64,000 nucleotides of DNA from Williamsia sp. DF01-3 (GCF_023051145.1 NZ_JALKFS010000005.1:1054001-1118000); one strand, 5' to 3'. Positions 54,368 to 64,000 are shown, numbered from the stretch's first letter. Notes: generated by a model from the letters alone, not told the origin. Translations and numbers: made by a program.

Positions 54368-54729
54368 AACGGGTCGTCGCCGGGTTCGGCTTTCCGGTTC
54401 TCCAGCGCGGCATTCTGCAAAGCGATGGCCCGGGCGAGGCGCGCGTACTTCACTTCCAGTTCGCGAAACCGCAGATAGGTTCCGATGGTGGTGAACGCGA
54501 AAGCCACCACCAGGCAATAGAGCACCAGGTCGGTGCCACGGCCGACACCCACCCATCCGGCGATGACGGTGAGGTCGTCGGGCCGCAGCAAGGCGTACAC
54601 ACCAAAAGCCAGGAAGCCGACAAACGCGATCTTCACCCAGGCCGAGGCCTTGGCGTTGCCGCGCTGGGTGATGAAGTATCCGACCAGCGCGATGACAAAC
54701 AGGATCAGGATGATCTGAATGGCCAGCAT
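54364..54729 (-). CDS. DUF2304 membrane protein (Rv3632-like)
   Basis: 121 residues, three membrane helices (IQIILILFVIALVGYFI, AFVGFLAFGVYALLR, YCLVVAFAFTTIGTYLRF) and a helical C-terminal tail. In M. tuberculosis Rv3632 stimulates the adjacent glycosyltransferase Rv3631 (from memory). Here it follows the equivalent glycosyltransferase by two bases. It probably anchors or activates that enzyme. Confidence 0.85.
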   Translation of the reverse strand: MLAIQIILILFVIALVGYFITQRGNAKASAWVKIAFVGFLAFGVYALLRPDDLTVIAGWVGVGRGTDLVLYCLVVAFAFTTIGTYLRFRELEVKYARLARAIALQNAALENRKAEPGDDPF

Positions 54730-54731
54730 GA

Positions 54732-55421
54732 TTACCGCCTCATCCGGCCGTGGAGCAGGCCATCGGTCAAGATGTTCACGCCGTTGAGCAGCGACTGACC
54801 TTTGGCCATGGAGTATTCGGTGTAGAGGATGGTGACCGGTTGTTCGGCAACCCGCCACTGATGATGGTCGATGAGTGCGACGAACTCCGACGCGTGGCTC
54901 ATCCCGTTCATGATCAGGTCGAGTTGTGCGGCCACCGTGGCGTTGAAGACCCGAAGACCGTTGTGAGCGTCGGTCAGACCCAGTCGGCGGGTACGCGGGC
55001 TGAGAAACACTATGGTGCGCAGGGCCATCCGTTTGACCACCGGGACGCTCTTGCTCCGGTCGTCGGCGAATCGGGTGCCGATGACCATGTCCAAGGGCTC
55101 GGATCGCAGGCGGTCCAGCATGGCCACCACGTCGTCCACCTGATGTTGGCCATCGGCATCGAAGGTCACAAAATACCTGGCGCCCGGCTGAGAACGCGCG
55201 TACTCCACGCCGGTCTGAATGGCCGCGCCCTGACCGAGATTGACCGGATGTCGCACCAGATGGACTCCGGCAGCGAGTATTTCGTCGGCAGAGCCGTCTT
55301 TGCTGCCGTCATCGACACAGACGATGTTCGGGAAGGTCCGTTTTGCCGCGCCGGCCACCGAACGGATGACCGGAGCTTCATTGAAGACGGGAACGATCAG
55401 CCACACATCTGAATTGCCCAC
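54732..55421 (-). CDS. family 2 glycosyltransferase, polyprenyl-phosphate sugar synthase-like (PpgS, Rv3631-like)
   Basis: 229 residues. LIVPVFNEAPVI and VCVDDGSKDGS form the nucleotide-sugar site, and FDADGQHQ the DxD-like metal site. There is no C-terminal membrane domain, which is why the DUF2304 partner matters. Rv3631 moves N-acetylgalactosamine to polyprenyl phosphate; the same donor is inferred here. The galE-like gene at 45630 could provide it. Confidence 0.82.
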   Translation of the reverse strand: MGNSDVWLIVPVFNEAPVIRSVAGAAKRTFPNIVCVDDGSKDGSADEILAAGVHLVRHPVNLGQGAAIQTGVEYARSQPGARYFVTFDADGQHQVDDVVAMLDRLRSEPLDMVIGTRFADDRSKSVPVVKRMALRTIVFLSPRTRRLGLTDAHNGLRVFNATVAAQLDLIMNGMSHASEFVALIDHHQWRVAEQPVTILYTEYSMAKGQSLLNGVNILTDGLLHGRMRR

Positions 55422-55521
55422 GGCAGTACCTGGCTCAGTGATCGTTCCACCTCCACGCCCACCTCGACTGCAAACCGGCCGCCTGGGAGTCTATCGGTTC
55501 GCCGCAGCGTATTCTTCCACC

Positions 55522-56397
55522 GTGCTGGTCGATGTCATGTTGCCTTTCTACGGGGACGTCGCCCTCTTCAAGACCGCCGTGCGCAGCGTCCTCGCCCAAA
55601 CCCACGGCGACTTCCGCCTGGTGATGGTCGACGACCAATACCCGGACCCCGAACCCGCGCGCTGGCTGCAGGAATTGACGGACCCCCGGGTGCACTACCT
55701 GCGCAACAAGGAGAATCTCGGGGTCAACGGCAACTTCCGTCGATGTGTGGACCTGGTGCAGGCGCCCGCGTTCACCATCATGGGATGCGATGACGTGATG
55801 GCCCCCGACCACCTGGCGCGAGCGGTCGCCGCACTGGGGAGTCACCACGAGGCAGCGGTGGTGCAGCCCGGGGTCGACGTCATCGATTCCGCAGGTGAGG
55901 TCGTCCGCCCGCTGGGTGATCGGGTCAAGGCATCGATGGCCCCCACCTCGCCCACCACGCTGAGCGGCGAGTCGATGGCGCAGAGCCTCTACCGCGGGAA
56001 CTGGACGTACTTCCCGTCACTGGTCTGGCGCACCGAGATCGCGGCTCCGATCGGTTTCCGGTCCGGTCTCGAGGTGGCCCTCGACCTGGGGTTGCTCACC
56101 GACATCGCCCGTGCGGGCGGATCGATGGTGTTCGACCCCCACGTCACCTTTTGCTACCGGCGCCATCAGCAGTCCGTCAGCTCGGTACGCGCGGTCGACG
56201 GCCGCCGGTTCGAGGAGGAACGCGCCTTCTTCGAGAACGAAGCATCGCGCTGCCGCGAGCGGGGATGGTCCAAAGCCGAACGGGCCGCTCGACGGCACGT
56301 CACCTCGAGGCTCAACGCGGCGACGCTCTTGCCGGGTGCGTTAGTCGGTCGACAATGGAGCGTCGCCCGGGCCTTGGGCCGGCACGTCGTGCGCTGA
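55522..56397 (+). CDS. family 2 glycosyltransferase
   Basis: 291 residues. VDVMLPFYGDVALFKTAVRSVLAQTHGDF opens the GT-A fold; LVMVDDQYPD and FTIMGCDDVMAPDHL hold the donor and metal Asp residues. A long helical end (RRFEEERAFFENEASR) follows. The acceptor is unknown. GTG at 55522; the open frame upstream runs over the divergent gene start and is not used. Likely cell-envelope glycan. Confidence 0.82.
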   Translation: MLVDVMLPFYGDVALFKTAVRSVLAQTHGDFRLVMVDDQYPDPEPARWLQELTDPRVHYLRNKENLGVNGNFRRCVDLVQAPAFTIMGCDDVMAPDHLARAVAALGSHHEAAVVQPGVDVIDSAGEVVRPLGDRVKASMAPTSPTTLSGESMAQSLYRGNWTYFPSLVWRTEIAAPIGFRSGLEVALDLGLLTDIARAGGSMVFDPHVTFCYRRHQQSVSSVRAVDGRRFEEERAFFENEASRCRERGWSKAERAARRHVTSRLNAATLLPGALVGRQWSVARALGRHVVR

Positions 56398-57626
56398 TCC
56401 GCCGCGGGCTGCCAGCAGGTGTACGGCGATGCCCACCAGCGGTCCGATCATCAGGGCGATCGGGACGCGGACCGTCAGGTCGGCGGGGATGAACAGCAAT
56501 CCCCCGCTCATTGCCGTCGCCAGCCACCATCCGGCGGCATAGAGCCGGTGTCGGCCGCCAGCCAGGGCCATCGCCCCGGTCAGGGTCAGCATCGCCATCG
56601 CCACGGCCCCGGCGGTCAGTGCGGCGACGGCGGCGCCCGACAGCTGGTAGTCGGCGCCGAAGACGGTCTCGAGCAGCCACGGTCCGGTCAGCCACGCAGC
56701 CAGGATCCCGACGATGCCGACCGCAAGAACCGCAGCGGCCGGTGACGCCACCGACCGCAGGAGGTGATCACGGCTGTCGACGAAGCGGCTGATCAGTACA
56801 CCCTGAAAGCTGTTCAGCGGGACCAGGAGTGGCGCGCGGGTGAGCGTGACCGCAAGGATAACCGCGCCGGCCGACGCGTCGAGGCCGTCGCTGGAGATCG
56901 AGATGAGCACGGGGAACCCCATCACGAGAACAGCGCTCGCCATCGCCGCTGTCATCGCCGTGAGCATGTTGCGCGCCAGCTCACCAGATGGGATATCACC
57001 GCGTGCGCCGAGCACCCCCGCGCGCCGGCGAAGATGGCCAGGACGACCGCGGTGGAGACCGTGCCCGCGACCGTGATGACCAAAAAGGCCTGTAGGCCCC
57101 ATCCGGCAGCCACCGCGACCACGGTCAGCAGCAGACGGATCAACGCATCGACGACGAGAAGGGCCGAGAAAACGCCCCACCGACCCAGCCCGGACAGCAC
57201 GCCGCCCAGCCCCGCGTAGAGACCGAACGCCGCGACACCTGCCGTCAACAGCAGCACCGATTCGACACGGTTCGACTCGAACACCACCCCGGCCCAGGCA
57301 AGGGAGGTGACGGCGACGAGGCCGGCCAGGGCGAGGCCGAGAATCGCGTTCATCGGCATCGGCCGGGCACCGGTGCCGCGCCCTCGTTCACGCGCGCGCC
57401 GGACCGCGCGGGTGGTCTCCTGCAGCTGTCCGTTCTGGGTGCCGGTCACCAACCCGTACGCGGCCCAGAAGACGGCGAATGCCGCATACCCGTCGGCGCC
57501 CAGGGCACGTGCAGCCAGCAACAGCACGAGGTAACCCGACGCCGCAGCCACAACGGTGGCCACTGCCACCCGGCCCAGGGAGTCACGAGTACTCGGGGCC
57601 GCATTGCTCACCGGGCCTTCGCTCAT
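56341..57626 (-). pseudogene. polysaccharide flippase-like membrane protein (Rv3630-like), frameshifted
   Basis: From ATG 57626, coupled to the stop of the peptidase gene, the frame gives six helices (AVATVVAAASGYLVLLLAARAL to FLVITVAGTVSTAVVLAIF). It meets five C on the plus strand at 57015-57019, read as G on the coding strand. One more G would give GARGVLGARGDIPSGELARNML and then about six more helices ending at 56341. Wzx/MATE-like proteins flip lipid-linked sugars. As written it stops at 56952. Confidence 0.78.
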
Positions 57627-59026
57627 CAGGGACCCGGGTAGGGCGGCAGCGCCTTCTGCTCGAGCCACTGGTGCCACAGGTCGTTCAGCGGCTGTGGGCT
57701 GTACCGCGCGGCGAGTCCGGTGAAGTCCTCGGTGCTGACCGAGCTGTAGCGGTACTCGCGAGTCCATTCGCGCAACAGGGCGAAGAAGTTGTTGTCGCCC
57801 AGGGACTTCCGCAATGCATGCAGCGTAAGAGCGCCCCGTTTGTACACCACGTCGTCGAACATGCGCTCCGGGCCGGGATCGCCGATCATCAGATCTTGCG
57901 ACGATGAGAGGAGACGATCGTAGTACTTGCGCGCCTGTGCTTCGGTGCTGAGTCCGCCCGTGCGTTCGGACCAGAGCCACTCGCTGTAACAGGCAAACCC
58001 CTCGTGCAGCCAGATGTCTTTCCATCGCGACAAAGTCAGCGAATTGCCGAACCACTGATGCGCCAGCTCATGGGCGATGAGGCGCTCGGATCGTCCGGAA
58101 CCGCTGCAGTGGTTGGCTCCGAAGATCGACAGGCCTTGTGCCTCGATCGGGATCTCCAGCTCGTCGTCGGTGACCACGACAGAGTATTCGGGGAACGGGT
58201 AGGGCCCGAACCACTCGATGAACGCCTCCATGATCCGCGCCTGATTGACGAACTCGATCTCGAAGTTCCTGCGCAGGCCCGGCGGGATCACGGCGTGGAT
58301 CGGAACTGGTTTAGTCGTCAGGGTTTTTCGGATGTAATGGCCGATCTGAATGGTCGCCAGGTACGACGCCATCGGCTCCACCTGCTCGTACACCCAGGTC
58401 GTCTGGGCGGCCTTGGTCCGTTTGCGCTGCAGCGACCCGTTGGCCACGGCCATGAAAGGGCTGTCGGTGGTGATCGAGATACCGTATGCCGCTTTGGAGA
58501 TCGGATGGTCGTCGCACGGAAACCACGACGCCGCGCCGTTCGGCTGGCTGGCCACGAGAGCGCCCTCGGTGAGTTCCTCCCAACCGACCTCGCCCCACCG
58601 CCCCCGTATCGGCCGCGGATTGCCCGAGTACTTCACCACCACGGTCATCACGCCGCCCGGTGGCAGTTCGTCTTCCATTGTCACCGTCAGCTTGTGGCTG
58701 CGGTGGCCGAAACGACTTGCCCGCACACCGTTGACCGTCACACGGTCGACCTTGAGGGCGCTGGAGAGATCCAGCGCGAATCGGCTCAGGGTGATGATCG
58801 TGGTGGCCGTGATGGTTGCGGTCCCGGCAAGCCTGTTGGTCGCCACCCGGTATTCGAGGTCGAGGTCGTAGCGGGACACCCGATAACCGAGGTTGCCGTT
58901 GGCGGGCAGATACGGATCGATGCCGTCCGAAGGATCGCCGAGAAGCGGTTGACCTGTCCCGGGGGAACGTCGGCCCGCTTTACCTGGCACTAATCCTCCT
59001 ATTCGGCCCCACGTTTGGTCTTTCAT
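57626..59026 (-). CDS. M1 family metallopeptidase
   Basis: 466 residues. HELAHQWFGN with a downstream Glu in LHEGFACYSEWLW is the zinc site (HExxH-x18-E). The GAMEN position reads PIEAQGLSIFG, a divergent form. The N-terminal beta domain (about 45-230) precedes it, but the C-terminal helical domain of full aminopeptidases is missing, as in actinobacterial short M1 proteins. It likely trims peptides. ATG at 59026. Confidence 0.9.
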   Translation of the reverse strand: MKDQTWGRIGGLVPGKAGRRSPGTGQPLLGDPSDGIDPYLPANGNLGYRVSRYDLDLEYRVATNRLAGTATITATTIITLSRFALDLSSALKVDRVTVNGVRASRFGHRSHKLTVTMEDELPPGGVMTVVVKYSGNPRPIRGRWGEVGWEELTEGALVASQPNGAASWFPCDDHPISKAAYGISITTDSPFMAVANGSLQRKRTKAAQTTWVYEQVEPMASYLATIQIGHYIRKTLTTKPVPIHAVIPPGLRRNFEIEFVNQARIMEAFIEWFGPYPFPEYSVVVTDDELEIPIEAQGLSIFGANHCSGSGRSERLIAHELAHQWFGNSLTLSRWKDIWLHEGFACYSEWLWSERTGGLSTEAQARKYYDRLLSSSQDLMIGDPGPERMFDDVVYKRGALTLHALRKSLGDNNFFALLREWTREYRYSSVSTEDFTGLAARYSPQPLNDLWHQWLEQKALPPYPGP

Positions 59027-59124
59027 GACGTTACATGGCTCCTAGGGCGATGGCGCTCTGAGACCCGTGGGGCCGCTCGCCCGGAATCACACCTATGTGC
59101 CAAACGACCTGAAGGATGGAAGTC

Positions 59125-59571
59125 ATGGGTATCACGAGGAATCTCGCATCGTTTGTCGCCCGAGTGATTCTCGGCATCATCTTCATCTTCCACGGCTGGC
59201 AGAAGCTGAACAAAGACGGGATCGACGCCACCGAGGCGTACTTCAAGTCGTTGGACATCCCCCTGCCTGCGGCCGCTGCGTGGTACTCCGCGCTGGTCGA
59301 GTTCGGTGGTGGAATCCTGCTCATCCTCGGAGTTCTCACGCCGCTGGTGTCCTTGTTGCTGATCGCCGACATGATCGGGGCGATCTTCTACGCGCACATC
59401 GACAACGGATTCTGGAACGCCGATCAGGGCTACGAACTGCCGTTGGCGCTGATCGCAGGCCTCGTCGCCGTCGGCTTCGCAGACACCGGCCGGATCGGCG
59501 GCGACGGCTACCTGATGAATCGCCGGCGCCGCCGCCGCGACCTCAATCGCGACCGCGACGTCGCGTACTGA
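59125..59571 (+). CDS. DoxX family membrane protein
   Basis: 148 residues with four membrane helices: FVARVILGIIFIFHGWQKL, ALVEFGGGILLILGVLTPLV, SLLLIADMIGAIFYAHIDNG and LPLALIAGLVAVGFAD. An Arg-rich tail (MNRRRRRRDLNRDRD) follows. The FHGWQKL and FWNADQGYEL motifs are typical of DoxX. Members are linked to thiol/oxidative stress in mycobacteria. ATG at 59125 after GAAGGA; ATG at 59116 is upstream. Confidence 0.88.
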   Translation: MGITRNLASFVARVILGIIFIFHGWQKLNKDGIDATEAYFKSLDIPLPAAAAWYSALVEFGGGILLILGVLTPLVSLLLIADMIGAIFYAHIDNGFWNADQGYELPLALIAGLVAVGFADTGRIGGDGYLMNRRRRRRDLNRDRDVAY

Positions 59572-59609
59572 CAACCGGCTCGTCACCCGCCCGAACCGGT
59601 CCTGGGCCC

Positions 59610-62600
59610 TCAATTCCAAGGCGCGATCGGATTGCCTTGCCAGCGGGTCGAATCGGGCACCACGTCGCCGCGCATCACCAGCGATGCCGGGCCGACGGTC
59701 GCCCCGTCGCCGAGACCTGAGGCAGGCAGCGCGACGCAGTGCGGTCCCAGGGTGGCCCCGGCGCCCAGGACGACTTCGTCCATGGCCATCACCCGATCAT
59801 GGAACAGATGGGTCTGCACCACGCAGCCCCGGGATACGGTGGCGCCGTCACCGAGGCGGACCAGGTCGGCCTCCGGCAGCCAGTACGTCTCGCACCAGAC
59901 GCCCTCACCGATGTGGGCCCCGAGCATTCTCAGCCACAGGTTGAGGATGGGTGTTCCGGTGGCGGCGTTGGCGAACCACGGGGCCGCGACCGTCTCGACG
60001 AACGCATCCGACAACTCGTTGCGCCAGACGAACGAGCTCCACAGCGGGTACTCGGTGGCCCGGATACGTCCCACCACAGCCCATTTGGCGGCGGCCGCGA
60101 TGCAGCAGGCTGCGGCTCCGGCCACCAACAGCACCAGCCCGCTGACGGCTGCCGCAACGTAGATGTTCGATTCCTGCGAGATGTACTGCAGGCCGATCAG
60201 CACGAACAGCCCCAGGCCGAAGGTGATCATCACCGGGATGAGACGCAACGTCTCCACCGAAGCGCGGGCCACCTTCAACTTCATCGGCGGATCGAAGGTT
60301 CGGGAGGTGTCCGATTGCGCGGCCGCCCGGCGCAGTCGTACCGGTGGGCTGCCGAGCCAGCTCGACCCGGACTTGGCCTTGCTCGGGGTGGCGGATAGCA
60401 CCGCCACCAGAGAGTTCTTCGGAACCTTCCGCCCTGGCCCGGTCATCCCGGAGTTGCCGAGGAAAGCGCGTTTGCCCACTTTCGCCTCGTCGATGTGCAT
60501 CCATCCGCCACCCAGTTCGTACGAGGCGACCATGGTGTCGTCGGCGAGGAACGCCCCGTCACCGACCGTGGTGAACTTCGGGATCACCAGCGCGGTCGAG
60601 ATCTCGGTGCCCTTGCCGATGTCGGCGCCGAGCAACCGGAACCACCACGGTGTCAGCAGTGATGCGTACAGCGGGAACAAGAAGGTGCGGGCAGAGTCCA
60701 TCAGGCGTTCGGTGGCCCACACCTGCCAGCCGGTCCGCGACCGCACCGGGTGATAGCCCTCGCGCATCCCGAGGGAGAGCAGGCGCACCAGCACCACCGT
60801 GATGAACGCGAACACCAGCAGGCTCACCATGGTCGCCACCGGCAGGAGCGCGAGCGCGCGCAATGCCACCGACCGCAGCCGGTCCGCACTGCCGGCCCAC
60901 GCGCCGATCACGGCGAGCCCGGCACACAGGGAGATGAGCGGAACGCCGGCCAGCGCGATGGACGACAGACCGAAGATCGGTACCCAGTAGCTGCGCCGTG
61001 GCGGGCGGTGGTGGGGCCATGGGCGCTGGGCCTTACCGGTTTTCACAGCGGGTGACCCGGCCCAGTGCTGGCCGCCCTTGACCCGGCCCATCACCGCCGA
61101 ACCGGGGGCGATCTCGGCGTTGGCTCCGATGGTGGTGCCGGGCAACAAGGTCGAGCGCGATCCCACGCTCGCGCCGGCGCCCACCTCGATGTCGCCGATG
61201 CGGACCACGTCGCCGTCGATCCACCAGCCGGCCAGGTCCACCTCCGGCTCGACGGAGCAACCGTCGCCGAGGGTGATCAGGCCGGTGACCGGTGGGAGCG
61301 TGTGCATGTCCACGCCGTGGCCGATCTGAGCGCCCAGCGATCGGGCGAAGTAGATCATCCACGGGGCGCCGGCGAGGTTGGCTGCGCCGCTGGCCTCGGT
61401 GAGCCGCTCGGCGATCCACAATCGCAGGTGCACCGACCCGCCGCGCGGATAATCACCCGGCTCCACCCCGGCGAGCAGCAGGCGGATACCGCCCGCGGCA
61501 ATGGCCATCCGGCCCAGCGGGGTGATGAAGACGATGAACGCCGCCAACACCACCCACCAGTTCACCGGTTGGATCCACGGTGCGTCGGTGAACCATGCGA
61601 GCACGTTGTTGATCACCGCGAGCCAGGTGACCCACTGCAGTCCCGTGAGAGTTGTCAGCGGCACCGACAACGCCACCTGCGCAAGACCGGTCCGGCGGGG
61701 GGTGGGCCGAACGATGCGTTTCTCGGTCACCGCTCCGGGGTTGATGTCATCGAGCATCTGCGCCAGCGAGCCGAGCCGCGGATGGTCGTAGAGGTCGGCG
61801 ACCGTCACCGTCGGGAAGCGCTCACGCAGCGCGGTGACCAACTGTGCCGCCGCCAGCGAACCGCCTCCCTCGGAGAAGAAATCGGTCTCGGCGTCGGTGA
61901 TCGACACCCCGAGTACCGCGGTCCAGCGATCGGCCACCCACGCCTCGGTGGAGTTCAGGTCGCCCGGCGTCTGGTCGTCGCCGGACGACGGCAGGGGCCA
62001 GGGCAGCGCGTTCCGGTCGACCTTGCCCGACGTGCGAGTCGGCAGTTCGTCCACCAGGACGAGCCGGGGGATCAGCGCGGAGGGCAACTGGTCGGAGAGC
62101 CGGTCGCGGGCGAGTGTGATGTCGAAGTCGGGATCGGTGGACACGAGATAACCCACGAGGACCGAGTTGCCCGCGGCGGACTTGCGCACCGCCGCGGCGG
62201 CGCCACCGACACCCGGCAGATGCTGCAGCGCGTTGTCCACCTCGCCGAGCTCGATCCGTCGGCCACCGACCTTCACCTGGTCGTCGGCGCGACCCATGAA
62301 GACCAGACCTTCGGGTTCAAAACGCACCAGGTCGCCACTGCGATAGGCGCGGTCCCAGCCGAGTGTGGCCATCGGCGAGTACTTCTCGGCGTCCTTGGCC
62401 GGGTCGAGATAGCGGGCCAGACCCACCCCGCCGATCACCAGCTCGCCGATCTCACCGGGCGCGACGGGCTGCCCGTCACCATCGACCACCGCGAGATCCC
62501 AGCCGGCCAGCGGCAAGCCGATGCGGACCGGCATGGTGCCGTCGAGCTGCGCGGCGCACGCCACCACAGTCGCCTCGGTGGGGCCGTAGGTGTTCCACAC

Positions 62601-63494
62601 CTCGCGGCCGTCGACGGCAAGACGGGCACCCAGCTCGGGCGGGCAGGCCTCGCCGCCGAAGATCAGCAGTCGCACCGCTTCGAGGGCCTCCGGTGGCCAC
62701 AGCGACGCCAGGGTGGGCACCGTCGAGACAACAGTGATGTCCCGTTGCACCAGCCACGGCCCGAGGTCCATACCCGACCTCACGAGGGCGCGTGGCGCAG
62801 GCACCAGGCATGCGCCGTAGCGCCAGGCGAGCCACATCTCTTCGCAGGACGCGTCGAACGCGACCGACAGGCCGGCCAGGACCCGATCGCCCGGACCCAG
62901 CGGCTCGTCCTGCAGGAACATCTCAGCCTCGGCATCGACGAACGCGGCGGCATTGCGGTGGGTCACCGCCACACCTTTCGGCGTTCCGGTGGAACCGGAG
63001 GTGAAGATGATCCAGGCGTCGTCCTCGACGGTCGGTCGCTGGGCATCGGCCGGCCGGTCGACGTCGCTGTCGATGTCACCCGAACGAGAGAGACCCAGGT
63101 CGGATGGCCACCGCAGACCGTCGGCTCCGAGTACCGCGGCCACCTTGGCCTCGCCGAAGACGAGTGTCGCCCGCTCGGGGGGATCGTCGGCGTCCACCGG
63201 GACGTACGCGGCGCCGGCCGCCAGCGTCGAGAGGATGGCCAGGTACAGCTCACGTGAGCCCGACGGCATACGGATCCCGATGCGGTCACCCCGGCCGATG
63301 CCGCGGCTGCCGAGCCACGCCGCGCCCTCGTCGATCAGGTCGATGACCTCGGAGTAGGTGAGAACCAACTCCCCGTCGTCGATGGCGGGTGCATCCGGAT
63401 GAGCTGACGCGGTCTCGGTCAGGATGTCGATCAGGGTGCGTGCGGTCGGCGCCTGCGCTGATCTGCTGAACTGCGCGAGGGTCGGAGCTGTCAC
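59610..63494 (-). CDS. Pls/PosA-type nonribosomal peptide synthetase with hexapeptide-repeat membrane C-terminal half
   Basis: 1294 residues. An adenylation domain fills about 20-500 (TSGSTGTPKGVAVTHRN, NTYGPTEATV, YRSGDLVRFEPEG and SGKVDRNALP). A carrier domain follows at about 515-590, with the phosphopantetheine Ser in EGGGSLAAAQL. The remaining 700 residues have about six membrane helices between three blocks of left-handed hexapeptide-like repeats (IGDIEVGAGASVGSRSTLLPG, VGDGAFLADDTM and LGDGATVSRGC). This is the plan of the epsilon-poly-lysine synthetase group, which polymerises one amino acid. The amino acid used is not clear from motifs. GTG at 63494. Confidence 0.85.
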   Translation of the reverse strand: MTAPTLAQFSRSAQAPTARTLIDILTETASAHPDAPAIDDGELVLTYSEVIDLIDEGAAWLGSRGIGRGDRIGIRMPSGSRELYLAILSTLAAGAAYVPVDADDPPERATLVFGEAKVAAVLGADGLRWPSDLGLSRSGDIDSDVDRPADAQRPTVEDDAWIIFTSGSTGTPKGVAVTHRNAAAFVDAEAEMFLQDEPLGPGDRVLAGLSVAFDASCEEMWLAWRYGACLVPAPRALVRSGMDLGPWLVQRDITVVSTVPTLASLWPPEALEAVRLLIFGGEACPPELGARLAVDGREVWNTYGPTEATVVACAAQLDGTMPVRIGLPLAGWDLAVVDGDGQPVAPGEIGELVIGGVGLARYLDPAKDAEKYSPMATLGWDRAYRSGDLVRFEPEGLVFMGRADDQVKVGGRRIELGEVDNALQHLPGVGGAAAAVRKSAAGNSVLVGYLVSTDPDFDITLARDRLSDQLPSALIPRLVLVDELPTRTSGKVDRNALPWPLPSSGDDQTPGDLNSTEAWVADRWTAVLGVSITDAETDFFSEGGGSLAAAQLVTALRERFPTVTVADLYDHPRLGSLAQMLDDINPGAVTEKRIVRPTPRRTGLAQVALSVPLTTLTGLQWVTWLAVINNVLAWFTDAPWIQPVNWWVVLAAFIVFITPLGRMAIAAGGIRLLLAGVEPGDYPRGGSVHLRLWIAERLTEASGAANLAGAPWMIYFARSLGAQIGHGVDMHTLPPVTGLITLGDGCSVEPEVDLAGWWIDGDVVRIGDIEVGAGASVGSRSTLLPGTTIGANAEIAPGSAVMGRVKGGQHWAGSPAVKTGKAQRPWPHHRPPRRSYWVPIFGLSSIALAGVPLISLCAGLAVIGAWAGSADRLRSVALRALALLPVATMVSLLVFAFITVVLVRLLSLGMREGYHPVRSRTGWQVWATERLMDSARTFLFPLYASLLTPWWFRLLGADIGKGTEISTALVIPKFTTVGDGAFLADDTMVASYELGGGWMHIDEAKVGKRAFLGNSGMTGPGRKVPKNSLVAVLSATPSKAKSGSSWLGSPPVRLRRAAAQSDTSRTFDPPMKLKVARASVETLRLIPVMITFGLGLFVLIGLQYISQESNIYVAAAVSGLVLLVAGAAACCIAAAAKWAVVGRIRATEYPLWSSFVWRNELSDAFVETVAAPWFANAATGTPILNLWLRMLGAHIGEGVWCETYWLPEADLVRLGDGATVSRGCVVQTHLFHDRVMAMDEVVLGAGATLGPHCVALPASGLGDGATVGPASLVMRGDVVPDSTRWQGNPIAPWN

Positions 63495-63719
63495 CGAGGT
63501 CCTTTCTCAAGTCAAAGAATGCTCATTGTCGCAGCAGGTACCGGGCCCGCGAAGCCAACCAGATCACAAATCACCGTGTCTATTCGTGCGCGCCCAGGTC
63601 GCGAGGGCGCATGATGGGGTGAACTTCACCAACGGTTCGCCTTGGGTTCACCCATCCGGGGTAGCCGCCGTGGTCGCCGAAACCGCCGCGCCGCACGACT
63701 GGACGCCTGGAGGTTCCTC

Positions 63720-64000
63720 ATGACCGTCACCACACACAGACACCCGAGTCTGCGCTCGTACCCGATCTGGCTGGGCTCTCGGCTGTTCGTCAAACCGGCC
63801 CTCGCCCTGTGGCCGATCAGCGTGTTCGGGCTCCGGCCGCTGTTCATGATCGATGAACTGTTCGCACTGGCCCCGGGCCCCCGCGGCGTCGTCCGCGAGC
63901 AGATGACCCTCGCCGGTCGGCCCGTCGAACTGATGGTGCCGGCCGGCCCCAGCAAACGTGATGACGCCACCGCCGTGCTGTACCTGCACGGCGGGGCCCT
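63720..64000 (+). CDS. alpha/beta hydrolase, partial at the right edge
   Basis: The first 93 residues are visible, from ATG at 63720, beginning TVTTHRHPSLRSYPIWLG. VLYLHGGA at the end of the window is the oxyanion-hole His-Gly-Gly-Ala of the HSL-type esterase family; the catalytic Ser, Asp and His lie beyond the edge. It is divergent from the Pls-type gene across 225 bases without a gene. Confidence 0.75.
   Translation, partial: MTVTTHRHPSLRSYPIWLGSRLFVKPALALWPISVFGLRPLFMIDELFALAPGPRGVVREQMTLAGRPVELMVPAGPSKRDDATAVLYLHGGA

Noticed and set aside
61065-63257. 730-residue open frame on the plus strand inside the Pls-type gene
   Set aside because: Composition rich in His, Arg and Gly with no domain; fully antisense to adenylation motifs.

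Overview
The window is high-GC actinobacterial DNA, most like Gordonia or a close relative in the Mycobacteriales (inference). The main reason is gene order. From memory, M. tuberculosis Rv3644c to Rv3661 contains a DNA polymerase III delta-prime subunit, an adenylate cyclase, topA, Rv3647c, cspA, a DEAD-box helicase, a Tad-like pilus locus, an Ssd/CpaE-like protein, the 6C RNA and a HAD phosphatase. The first 17 kb here holds the same genes in the same relative order. A second block (43.6-57.6 kb) resembles Rv3630-Rv3635.

Layout. 1-7 kb: HAD phosphatase, a 6C-type small RNA and a Tad/Flp pilus locus (ssd, tadA, tadB, tadC, Flp-like pilin, TadE-like, Rv3654c-like). 7-18.5 kb: helicase, cold-shock protein, topoisomerase I, adenylate cyclase, holB, a MarR regulator, a phosphotransferase and a tRNA-Thr.

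18.57-35.50 kb: an integrated element of about 16.9 kb, bounded by a 44-bp perfect direct repeat that includes the 3' half of the tRNA-Thr gene. It carries a tyrosine integrase, a repressor, a DnaB-N-like protein, a 1316-residue tape measure protein with C-terminal wall-hydrolase domains, small and large terminase, a PD-(D/E)XK nuclease and a RecA-like replication ATPase. It also has an iteron-like repeat cluster, a serine resolvase with a res-like site, several HTH proteins and a small cargo block. I recognise no portal, capsid, protease, head-tail connector, tail tube, holin or separate endolysin, yet its main genes are open. It therefore reads as a phage satellite or phage-plasmid-like element rather than a normal or decaying prophage (inference).

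35.5-64 kb: host genes again. These are a PIG-L deacetylase, a TetR regulator, an Fe-S photolyase-family protein, a trehalose-type sulfotransferase coupled to cysD and cysNC (a local PAPS supply), envelope polysaccharide genes (DUF6541 protein, galE-like, rmlB, rmlA, rmlC), a metal/peptide-type ABC transporter divergent from an ArsR regulator across a perfect 9-2-9 palindrome, a PpgS-like glycosyltransferase with a DUF2304 partner, a second glycosyltransferase, a flippase-like membrane protein, an M1 peptidase, DoxX, a Pls/PosA-type synthetase, and the start of an alpha/beta hydrolase.

Five host genes (ssd, rmlA, two ABC permeases, the flippase) each lack one base; four of the breaks lie in five-base G or C runs that would be in frame with six. 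This may be homopolymer under-calling or true mutation, so these genes are listed as frameshifted.
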